A stretch of DNA of 64,000 nt from Halorubrum sp. BV1 (GTDB lineage: Archaea; Halobacteriota; Halobacteria; Halobacteriales; Haloferacaceae), in NCBI RefSeq assembly GCF_000746205.1, contig NZ_JQKV01000002.1, positions 434,001 to 498,000 on the forward strand, read 5' to 3'. Position 1 is the stretch's first letter, and every line of letters begins with the position of its first letter. Under the pieces are notes generated by a model. It was not told the origin of the DNA, searched no databases, and worked only from the letters and a program-made list of their open reading frames with translations. Positions 24,785 to 32,047 of this stretch are shown one piece after another. The position numbers were made by a program, and so were the translations under genes.

Positions 24785-25768
24785 GTGACCGGACTCGTCC
24801 CGGCCGAACGCGGCGTCGGAGAGACCGCCGTCGTCGACGCGCTCCCGGAGTTCGTGGTCGTCGTCTTCGCCGCCGTCACCCACCTCGCGGACCCGTGGTT
24901 CCTTTTCGCCCTGCTCGCGCTCGGCTACTGGTTCGCGGACGAGAGGGTCGCGGGCTCGCCGCGCCGCGCCGGCGCGACGGCGATCGCGGTCGTCACCTGC
25001 GCGTACGCCGTCGTCGCGGTCGGCAAGGCGTGGTTCGCGGCCCCGCGACCGCCGGGCGCGATGCCTCCGGCCAATGTGCCGACCTGGCTCCCCGACGTGC
25101 TCGGCGGATGGTTCAGAGCGCAGGTTCTCTCCGACGGATTCGGCTTTCCGAGCGGTCACGCAACCGGCGGAGCGGCGGCGTACGGCGCGCTGGCGCTTTT
25201 GTACGACCGCGTCTGGACGCATCGCCGACGGCTCCTCGGCGCGGGCGTCGTCGCGGCGTCGGTCGCGGCCTCGCGCGTCGTCATCGAGGTGCACTACCTC
25301 GCGGACGTGGTCGTTGGCGTCGCTGTGGGCGCGGGCGTCGTCGCCGGCGGACTCCGGCTCGCCGGCGACCCTCGGTTCCGTTCCGACGGGGGAACTGCGT
25401 CCCACGACCCGACGACCGCGCTCGATCCGACGCCGGCGTTCCTGTCCGCCGCGGCGCTCTCCGTCGTCGCCGCCGGTCTCGCCGTCACCGCCGGCCACAC
25501 CGGCGAGGTCGTCGAGGCGGGGATCGGGATCGCCACCGGCGTCGGCGGCGGGGTCGGCTGGCGGTTCGTCGACGGGGACGAGCCCCCGGTCCCGGTCCGG
25601 ATCGTCGTCCCCGCGCTGGCGGTCACCGGCGCGCTCTGGGTCGGCGCGTACGCGCTCGCGGACTCGCTTCTCGTCACGCTCGTCGCGACGACAGCCGCGG
25701 TCGTCGCCGTGGTCGCGCTGCCGGCCGTGGCGGACGGCGGCCGCGACGCGGTTCTCTCCGGGCGCTGA
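24785..25768 (+). CDS. PAP2-family membrane phosphatase
   Basis: A 327-residue membrane protein with the three PAP2 phosphatase motifs: KxxxxxxRP as KAWFAAPRP, PSGH as FPSGHATGG, and SRxxxxxHxxxD as SRVVIEVHYLAD. The histidines and arginines form the active site that cleaves lipid phosphates or pyrophosphates on the outer membrane face. About nine hydrophobic segments; the C-terminal three follow the catalytic core and are additional to the minimal fold. GTG at 24785 is taken as the start because earlier codons overlap the upstream gene. The physiological substrate (an isoprenoid pyrophosphate is possible) is not shown. Confidence 0.87.
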   Translation: MTGLVPAERGVGETAVVDALPEFVVVVFAAVTHLADPWFLFALLALGYWFADERVAGSPRRAGATAIAVVTCAYAVVAVGKAWFAAPRPPGAMPPANVPTWLPDVLGGWFRAQVLSDGFGFPSGHATGGAAAYGALALLYDRVWTHRRRLLGAGVVAASVAASRVVIEVHYLADVVVGVAVGAGVVAGGLRLAGDPRFRSDGGTASHDPTTALDPTPAFLSAAALSVVAAGLAVTAGHTGEVVEAGIGIATGVGGGVGWRFVDGDEPPVPVRIVVPALAVTGALWVGAYALADSLLVTLVATTAAVVAVVALPAVADGGRDAVLSGR

Positions 25769-25903
25769 TAGGCGACGCGAACGCCGTTCACGTCGCCGCT
25801 CGGACCGAGGATCGATCGCACGGAAAACACGGACGCTGACGAGCGATGCGGGCCACCACGATCGGCCGGTCAACAAAGAAACAAAAAACGTCCTACCGGG
25901 CGC

Positions 25904-27274
25904 TTAGAACGTCTCTAGGTAGCGGTCTTCCTCCCAGCCAGAGACCTGAGTCAGGTACTCGCTGAACTCCTGTGACTTCGCTTCCGCGAACTTCTCTGAG
26001 GTGTGGGGGCCGAGCGCGTCCTGAATCACGTCGTCGGCTTCGAGGGCCTCGACCGCCTTGCCGAGGTTCGGCGGGAGCGTGTCGATGCCGTACTCCTCGC
26101 GTTTCTCGTCGTCGAACTCGTAGATGTCCTCGCGAACCGGCTCGCCGGGGTCGGCGTCGGTCTCGATGCCGTGGAGTCCGGCGGCGATGAGCGACGCCAT
26201 CCCGAGGTAGGGGTTACACGACGGGTCGGGGCTGCGGACCTCGAAGCGGGCGGAGACGCCGGCGGCGTCAGGAACGCGGACGAGCGCCGAGCGGTTCGTG
26301 TCGGACCACGCGACGTAGATGGGTGCCTCGTAGCCGGGCACCAGCCGCTTGTAGGAGTTCACGGTCGGGTTCGTGACGGCCGTGAACGCCTGCGCGTGGT
26401 TCAGGATGCCGCCCATGAACTGGTAGGCAGTCTCGCTCAGGTTGAACTCGTCGTCGTCGTCGGCGAAGGCGTTGCCGTCCTCGTCGAAAAGCGAGATGTG
26501 GCTGTGCATCCCCGAGCCGTTGATCTCCGCTATCGGCTTGGGCATGAACGTCGCGTGGAGGTCGTGCTGCTCTGCGACCGCGCGGACGACGGCGCGGAAC
26601 GTCGCGATGTTATCCGCGGTCGTGAGCGCGTCGTCGTACTTGAAGTTGATCTCGTGTTGGCCCTCGGCGACCTCGTGGTGGGAGGCCTCGATCTCGAAGC
26701 CCATCGCTTCGAGCGTGAAGATGATCTCCTTGCGGACGTCGCTCGCGAGGTCCTTGGGAGCCAGATCGAAGTAGCCGCCGTTGTCGTGCGGGATGGTCGT
26801 CGCGTTGCCATCCTCGTCTTTCTCGAACAGGAAGAACTCGGGCTCCGGGCCGATGGAGACGGAGTACCCCATGTCGTCCGCCTTCTCGAGGACGCTCTTG
26901 AGCACCTGACGCGGGCCGCCGACGAACGGTTCGCCCTCCGTCGTCACGATGTCACAGATGAGTCGCGCGGCCCCGCTGTCGCCGTCGCCGTCGCTGCGCC
27001 ACGGGAGCACCGCGAACGTGTCGGGGTCGGGGACGAGCCGCATGTCCGACTCCTGGATGCGCACGAACCCCTCGATGGAGGAGCCGTCGAAGTAGATCCC
27101 TTCGGTGAACGCCTTCTCGGCCTGGTGAGCAGGCACGGAGACGTTCTTCACGACCCCGAGGATGTCGGTGAACTGGAGCCGGAGGAAGTCGACGTTCTCC
27201 TCTTCGATCTCGTCGAGTACCGCCTGTTCTTTCGCCGTTAGACCGCCGTCTGGTTTCGCGTGTTCGTCCGTCAT
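25904..27274 (-). CDS. glnA: Glutamine synthetase
   Basis: A 456-residue GS type I subunit that joins ammonia to glutamate with ATP, the main nitrogen-assimilation step. Signatures include FDGSSIEGF near residue 65, NGSGMHSHIS (glutamate binding), KRLVPGYEAPIYVAWSDTNRSALVR and the ATP-site region NPYLGMASLIAAGL. The adenylylation-loop tyrosine of enterobacterial enzymes lacks an obvious equivalent, as usual in archaea. A TATA-like element (about 27302-27310) lies about 30 bases upstream of the ATG. It is divergent from an lrp gene, a pairing I recall from other haloarchaea, and regulation by that Lrp is likely. Confidence 0.97.
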   Translation of the reverse strand: MTDEHAKPDGGLTAKEQAVLDEIEEENVDFLRLQFTDILGVVKNVSVPAHQAEKAFTEGIYFDGSSIEGFVRIQESDMRLVPDPDTFAVLPWRSDGDGDSGAARLICDIVTTEGEPFVGGPRQVLKSVLEKADDMGYSVSIGPEPEFFLFEKDEDGNATTIPHDNGGYFDLAPKDLASDVRKEIIFTLEAMGFEIEASHHEVAEGQHEINFKYDDALTTADNIATFRAVVRAVAEQHDLHATFMPKPIAEINGSGMHSHISLFDEDGNAFADDDDEFNLSETAYQFMGGILNHAQAFTAVTNPTVNSYKRLVPGYEAPIYVAWSDTNRSALVRVPDAAGVSARFEVRSPDPSCNPYLGMASLIAAGLHGIETDADPGEPVREDIYEFDDEKREEYGIDTLPPNLGKAVEALEADDVIQDALGPHTSEKFAEAKSQEFSEYLTQVSGWEEDRYLETF

Positions 27275-27365
27275 GTTCTGGACGTCTCATTCGTTATCTG
27301 CCAGTATAAAGGCCTTATCGCTTGGCGCATGAACCGCCAGTCGCGCAAGAATGCTGGACGTTCGT

Positions 27366-27378
27366 AAAATTATAAACC
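27366..27378 (+). promoter_or_regulatory. TATA box of the glnA-linked lrp gene
   Basis: aaaattataaacc lies 24-34 bases before the ATG at 27401, matching a leaderless start. The 126-base divergent region shared with glnA holds both promoters. Confidence 0.65.
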
Positions 27379-27400
27379 CCTGAACACATGGTTAGGTGTG

Positions 27401-27862
27401 ATGACGTACGAAAACCTCGACGCGAAACTCGTCAACTCCCTTCTCAGCAACGGCCGCGCGAGCCTCAGAAGCCTCGGCGACGAACTCGACGTCTCGGTCA
27501 CCACCGTCTCGAATCACCTGCGCGACCTCGAAGACGAGGGCGTGATCCGCGGCTACACGCCCATCGTCGACTACGACAAGCTCGGATACGACGTGACGGC
27601 GGTACTCCAACTCAAGGTAGAGGGGAGCGCGCTCCCCGACGTGACGGAGAAGCTTCGCAAAGAGAAACAGATGGTGAGCGTCTACGAGGTCACCGGCGAC
27701 TACGACGTGATCGCGATCGGGAAGTTCACCGACACCGACGGGATGAACGACCAGATCAAGGCGATCCTCACGGACGCGGACATCCGCGAATCGAACACGA
27801 GCGTCGTGTTGAACGCGGTCTCCGAGAACGAGCAGTTCGACCTCGACCTCAACGAGGAGTAG
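27401..27862 (+). CDS. lrp: Lrp/AsnC-family regulator next to glnA
   Basis: A 153-residue regulator: winged helix-turn-helix (LRSLGDELDVSVTTVSNHLRDLEDEGVIRGY), then the RAM effector domain (VYEVTGDYDVIAIGKFTDTDGMNDQ) with the conserved glycine-aspartate turn that binds amino acids. Divergent orientation from glnA suggests it senses glutamine or a related amino acid and controls glnA and itself. ATG at 27401 is chosen over the GTG one codon earlier because of TATA spacing. It is more typical in length and charge than the second Lrp protein at 14978. Confidence 0.93.
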   Translation: MTYENLDAKLVNSLLSNGRASLRSLGDELDVSVTTVSNHLRDLEDEGVIRGYTPIVDYDKLGYDVTAVLQLKVEGSALPDVTEKLRKEKQMVSVYEVTGDYDVIAIGKFTDTDGMNDQIKAILTDADIRESNTSVVLNAVSENEQFDLDLNEE

Positions 27863-27944
27863 GCCTCGCGCGCGGTGGCACTGTGTTACCGTCGGCCCAG
27901 TCCCGTCGGCCCAGCCCCGTCGGCCCTCGCCCCGACTCCTCTCG

Positions 27945-29165
27945 CTACCGGTTCGCCGCCGCTTCCAGCGCCTCGACCGCCGGGAGGGGTTCGCCGGTGA
28001 GCGCGCGGATGTACGCGCCGCCCGCGATGGAGACGTGCGAGAAATCGTCCTCGTCGAGTCCGTACATCTCGATGGCCCGTGAGGTGTCGCCGCCGCCGAC
28101 GACGGAGAAGCAGTCAGTCTCAGCGATCGCGTCGAGGACGCCGACGGTCCCGTCGGCGAACCGCTCGTCCTCGAAGACGCCGAGCGCTCCTTTCACGAAG
28201 ACGGCGTCGGACTCGCGGATCGGCGGCTCGTAGTCGGCGACCGTCGCCGAGCCCACGTCGAGGTAGGCGTCGCGCTTCTCGTCGATATCCTCGACGGCGA
28301 CCTCGGCGCGGCCGCCGTCTTCCGCCTCGTACGCGAGGTCGGTCGCGAGGCGGATCGCGTCGCCGCGCTCGTCGAGCACCGACTCGATAAGCTCGCGGTT
28401 CCGCTCCCACTGCTCGTCGAACAACTCCATGCCCTCAAGATCGTGACCGACCGGGTGGCCCGCGGCGCGCAAGAACAGCTCGCCGGCGACGCCGCCCAGC
28501 AGGAACCGGTCGACCCGGTCGTCCAAGGCGTCCATCACGCCGATGACGTCGGTCGCTTTGGTCCCGCCGACGACCATCGTCACGGGGCCGTCGAACTCGC
28601 GGGTCGCGATGGCGGTGTTGGCCTCGTACTCCGTCTCCATCACGCGGCCGGCGTACGACGGGAGCACGAGCGGGAACCCGACGAGCGAGGCGTGCTTGCG
28701 GTGGGCCGCGGAGTAGGCGTCGTTGACGTACGCGTCGACGTGGCCCGCAAGCGTTCGAACGAACGCCGTCTCGGCCTTCTCCTCCGGGCTCTCCTCCGGC
28801 AGTTCGTCGTCGCACATCCGCGTGTTCTCGACGAGGAGAATCTCGCCGGCGTCGAGCGCGTCGATCGCCGCCAGCGCCTCCTCGCCGTAGGTGTCGTCGA
28901 CGAAGCCGACCGCGCGGCCGACGTGGTCGCCGAGGATGTCGGCGTGGCCCGCGAGGGTGGTGAAGTCGTCGCGGCCGGGGCGGCCCTGATGGGCCAGACA
29001 GACGACGCGGTGGCCCGCCTCGGCGAGTTCGCGGACGGTCTCGGCGTGGCGCTCGAAGCGGCGGTTGTCCTGCGGTTTCCCGTCTTCGATCGGTGAGTTC
29101 AGATCGAGTCGAACGAGGACGCGCGAGTCGGCTGGCAGGTCGTCGATGGTGGCGAACGTGGACAT
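27945..29165 (-). CDS. pgk: Phosphoglycerate kinase
   Basis: A 406-residue kinase interconverting 1,3-bisphosphoglycerate and 3-phosphoglycerate with ADP/ATP. Family marks are VLVRLDLNSPIEDG (N-terminal substrate strand), CLAHQGRPG, the hinge-region VVGGTKATDVIG, and the C-terminal nucleotide site FSVVGGGDTSRAIEMYG. It follows the gap gene by 100 bases on the same strand, so the two consecutive triose-phosphate steps are probably co-regulated. A short tandem of gtcggcccag units lies just past the stop (27890-27930). Confidence 0.96.
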   Translation of the reverse strand: MSTFATIDDLPADSRVLVRLDLNSPIEDGKPQDNRRFERHAETVRELAEAGHRVVCLAHQGRPGRDDFTTLAGHADILGDHVGRAVGFVDDTYGEEALAAIDALDAGEILLVENTRMCDDELPEESPEEKAETAFVRTLAGHVDAYVNDAYSAAHRKHASLVGFPLVLPSYAGRVMETEYEANTAIATREFDGPVTMVVGGTKATDVIGVMDALDDRVDRFLLGGVAGELFLRAAGHPVGHDLEGMELFDEQWERNRELIESVLDERGDAIRLATDLAYEAEDGGRAEVAVEDIDEKRDAYLDVGSATVADYEPPIRESDAVFVKGALGVFEDERFADGTVGVLDAIAETDCFSVVGGGDTSRAIEMYGLDEDDFSHVSIAGGAYIRALTGEPLPAVEALEAAANR

Positions 29166-29265
29166 GAGTGAGCGATGGACGGTGAGCTACTTAGTTACCG
29201 GGCGGTCGATCGGCGGTGCTGCGGCGAGGCGGCCTCGTACGGCGGACCGCGTGTGCGTCGACGGC

Positions 29266-30318
29266 TCACGCCTCGTCGTGGACGTACGCGGCCATGTCCA
29301 ACATCCGGTTCGAGAAGCCGTACTCGTTGTCGTACCACGTCAGGATCTTCACCAGCTTCCCGCCGGCAATCACGTTCGTCGACCGGAGGTCGACGTAGCT
29401 GGAGAACGGAAGCCCGACGATGTCCGAGGAGACGACCTCGTCGTCGGTGTATCCCAAGACGCCGGCGAGCGGTCCCGAATCGGCGGCGTCGCGGAAGGAA
29501 GCGTTGATCTCCTCCGCGGTGGCGGTCTCGTCGAGGCTGACGACGAACTCGGTGATGGAGCCGGTCGGGACGGGCACGCGCATCGCCATCCCGTCGATTT
29601 TGCCCTCCAGTTGCGGGAGGACCTGTTGGGCGGCACCCGCGGCACCGGTCGAGGTCGGGACGATGTTCTCCGCCGCGGCGCGGCCGCGCCGGGTCTTCGC
29701 CTTCGGGCCGTCGATCAGGCTCTGGGAGCCGGTGTAAGCGTGGACGGTAGTGAGCGTCCCGGCGTCGATGCCGAACTCCGCGTCGAGCACCTTCGCGACG
29801 GGCGTGATGGAGTTCGTCGTACAGGAGGCGTTCGAGATCACGTCGTCACCCTCGTATTCGTCGTGGTTGACACCGTAGACCAACTGTTTGACCGGATCCT
29901 CGCCTTTCGGCGGCGCGGAGATGATGACGGTGTCCGCGCCGCCCTCCAGGTGCGCGCTCGCGTCTTCGCGGGTGCGGAAGACGCCCGTACACTCTAAGGC
30001 GACGTCGACATCGAGATCGTCCCACGGGAGGTCGGCGGGGTCTTGCACGTTGTACAGGTCGACCGCGGTGTCGCCGATCGTCAGCGCGTCGCCGTCGCGC
30101 CCGACGCCGTCGAGCCGGCCCATGACGGTGTCGTACTTCGCGAGGTACGCCATGTCGTCGAAATCCATGACGTCGTTGATGCCCACGAGTTCGATCCGCG
30201 GACTCTCCATGACCGCGCGAAAGACGTTCCGGCCGATTCGTCCGAATCCGTTGAGCCCCACGCGGACGATCTGATCGTCGCTCACGTCGTCGCCCGCAGC
30301 GAGATACGATTTACTCAT
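29266..30318 (-). CDS. gap: Glyceraldehyde-3-phosphate dehydrogenase, bacterial type I
   Basis: A 350-residue phosphorylating GAPDH of the bacterial/eukaryotic class, not the archaeal class II enzyme. The NAD fold is VGLNGFGRIGRNVF; the catalytic cysteine is Cys166 in SNASCTTNS; YDNEYGFSNR closes the active site. Haloarchaea are known to carry this bacterial-type enzyme, presumably acquired by transfer. The N-terminus is about 16 residues longer than usual; a GTG at codon 12 is an alternative start. A TATA-like element (30344-30352) is 26-34 bases upstream of the ATG, which favours the longer form. It is followed by pgk. Confidence 0.95.
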   Translation of the reverse strand: MSKSYLAAGDDVSDDQIVRVGLNGFGRIGRNVFRAVMESPRIELVGINDVMDFDDMAYLAKYDTVMGRLDGVGRDGDALTIGDTAVDLYNVQDPADLPWDDLDVDVALECTGVFRTREDASAHLEGGADTVIISAPPKGEDPVKQLVYGVNHDEYEGDDVISNASCTTNSITPVAKVLDAEFGIDAGTLTTVHAYTGSQSLIDGPKAKTRRGRAAAENIVPTSTGAAGAAQQVLPQLEGKIDGMAMRVPVPTGSITEFVVSLDETATAEEINASFRDAADSGPLAGVLGYTDDEVVSSDIVGLPFSSYVDLRSTNVIAGGKLVKILTWYDNEYGFSNRMLDMAAYVHDEA

Positions 30319-30380
30319 ATTCGAAATAGGCTACCCGCAGACACTTAAAACCGACTCAGTCGGGCTGTATCCGTCATAGA

Positions 30381-30401
30381 CGTTCGTATTTGTTACGAAC
30401 G
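30381..30401. promoter_or_regulatory. 21-base inverted repeat between gap and hsp20
   Basis: cgttcgta-tttgt-tacgaacg is a perfect eight-base inverted repeat with a five-base centre, 63-83 bases upstream of gap and 91-111 upstream of the divergent Hsp20 gene. Its symmetry suggests a regulator-binding site; the position is upstream of both TATA elements, so an activator is possible. Confidence 0.5.
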
Positions 30402-30491
30402 GTATCGATCACCACCGGCCGGAGTGTATCGAACCGGGTCAATACGGCGACCGACAGAAGGCTTATCGGGATTACCCGCTTCGTGTGAGAC

Positions 30492-30881
30492 ATGGACAGA
30501 GACGACCGTGACGATCCGTTCGGCGATTTCTTCGAGGAGATCGAACGGATGATGAACGAGATGGCCAACGCGAGCGCCGGCGCGGGAGCCGGACCCGACG
30601 ACGCCGGATTCGGCTCCGAGACGCATGTGGACGCGTACACGACCGACGACGGTGTCCGACTCATCGCGGACCTCCCGGCGGTCTCGAAAGACGAACTCTC
30701 GTTGCAGTGCGACGGTGAGGCGCTCACCATCTCCGCGGTCTCCGACCGGCGAGAGTACGACGAGACGGTCGAGCTCCCGGTCCCGGTCGACGAACGCTCC
30801 GCCGAAGCGACGTTCAACAACGGCGTCTTGGAGGTCGAGTTCGACCGCGACGACGACTCCGCGTCGATCGACCTCTCGTAG
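30492..30881 (+). CDS. Small heat-shock protein, Hsp20/α-crystallin family
   Basis: A 129-residue chaperone that holds unfolding proteins. The N-terminal helix (GDFFEEIERMMNEMAN) is followed by an α-crystallin domain at about 42-129: THVDAYTTDDGVRLIADLPAV, the central RREYDETVELPVPV strand pair and the signature FNNGVLEVEF. The usual C-terminal IxI tail is represented only by SIDLS. Size and arrangement resemble the short GvpH-like proteins of haloarchaea, though no gas-vesicle genes are nearby. It is divergent from gap. Confidence 0.9.
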   Translation: MDRDDRDDPFGDFFEEIERMMNEMANASAGAGAGPDDAGFGSETHVDAYTTDDGVRLIADLPAVSKDELSLQCDGEALTISAVSDRREYDETVELPVPVDERSAEATFNNGVLEVEFDRDDDSASIDLS

Positions 30882-30929
30882 CTGATCCCCGATCCGCGCC
30901 GCGTGCCCGTCCCCGCTCCGCGGCCGCCG

Positions 30930-31832
30930 CTACCCACTGCCGCTCCGCGCCGTCCGCCGTATCAGCGCCGCGAGCCGGTCGTAAAACCCCGGCTCGTACT
31001 TCGTCGCCGCGTCGACGGTTGGGCGCGCGTTCGTCTCGTTGACGACGAGTCGGTCGTCCGTCTCCAGCAGGTCGACGCCGAGGTAGTCGATGTCGAGGAC
31101 CGCAGCCGCGCGCTCGGCGAGATCGCGGGCCTCGCCGTCGAGGTCAACGCCGACCGCCTCCGCGCCGCGGTGGACGTTGTGCTTCCAGCGGCCCGCTTCG
31201 ATCGCCTCGGGCGCAAGCGCGCGTCGCACGCCGCCGACGTACTCGCCGTCGACGACCATCGCTCGGAAGTCGGCGGCGTTCGGGAGGAATTCTTGGATGA
31301 GGTACGACTTGTCGCCGGTCGCGCGGTAGTCGTGCACGAGGTTCAGGTAGTCGACGACGCCGAGGAGGGAGTCGAGGTCGTCGACGACCGCGACGCCGAC
31401 GCCGCGAGTCGCCGAGTTCGGCTTGACTACCACGGGGTACGAGAACGCCGCGGCCGCCGCCTCGACGACCGACTCGTCGACCGGGTTCGACACCAGCGTC
31501 GTCCGCGGGGTGGGAATCCCGGCATCGTCGAGGGCGGCGAGCACGCCGGCTTTGTTGCGTGAGGTTACCACCGCGCCGCGGCCGTTCACCCACGGAACTC
31601 CCAGCCGCCGGTCGACGACGGCACCCTCCATGAGCCGAGAAGGATAGACGAAACCGGCGTCGAAGCCGTCGAACTCGCCGCGCTCGATATCGTTGCCGTG
31701 CGTGTCGTTCGCACACACCGACAGCGCGCGCTCTTTCGCCCGTACGTGTTCGACTGCAATATCGCGATCAGCGAGTGGCTCGCGCACGCGCTCAAACGTC
31801 TCGGCGGCGGTCGTCATCGCGAGCCGAAGCAT
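30930..31832 (-). CDS. RimK-family ATP-grasp ligase
   Basis: A 300-residue ATP-grasp enzyme with the typical pieces: SRNKAGVLAALDDAGIPTPRT (pre-ATP helix), VVVKPNSATRGVGVAVVDD (ATP-binding lysine and glycine loop), YLIQEFLP (adenine pocket), and DLLETDDRLVVNETNA (metal-binding Glu and Asn). Family members attach amino acids to carboxylates, as in RimK, LysX, MptN and CofF. No lysine-biosynthesis or F420 genes flank it, so the substrate is open. It is smaller than the RimK/protease fusion at 4280 and lacks a protease domain. An in-frame ATG five codons in (MTTAAET) is an alternative start. Confidence 0.85.
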   Translation of the reverse strand: MLRLAMTTAAETFERVREPLADRDIAVEHVRAKERALSVCANDTHGNDIERGEFDGFDAGFVYPSRLMEGAVVDRRLGVPWVNGRGAVVTSRNKAGVLAALDDAGIPTPRTTLVSNPVDESVVEAAAAAFSYPVVVKPNSATRGVGVAVVDDLDSLLGVVDYLNLVHDYRATGDKSYLIQEFLPNAADFRAMVVDGEYVGGVRRALAPEAIEAGRWKHNVHRGAEAVGVDLDGEARDLAERAAAVLDIDYLGVDLLETDDRLVVNETNARPTVDAATKYEPGFYDRLAALIRRTARSGSG

Positions 31833-32047
31833 ACCCGCCCTGGGGTCCGTTTAGACTTAAAAACAGTGCGTAGCGCGTCTTGGATAGCCGACCGAGTTTC
31901 GGCACCGAACAGAGACCGGAAACATACGATACCCGATAGTATCTGTCGCGGCAGTCGATGATCAATACGCTTAGGAGCGAAGAACACGAAGCAGCGATAG
32001 TTTAACAGAGAGAAGTCTGCGGAACGTCATGATAAACAATCACGTTT
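31833..32047. other. Intergenic region at the edge of a lower-GC segment
   Basis: These 215 bases hold no supportable gene. The sequence becomes visibly richer in A and T from here to about 34560, unlike the flanks. Short AT runs (for example around 32005 and 32030-32047) may be the histidine-kinase promoter. Confidence 0.5.
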
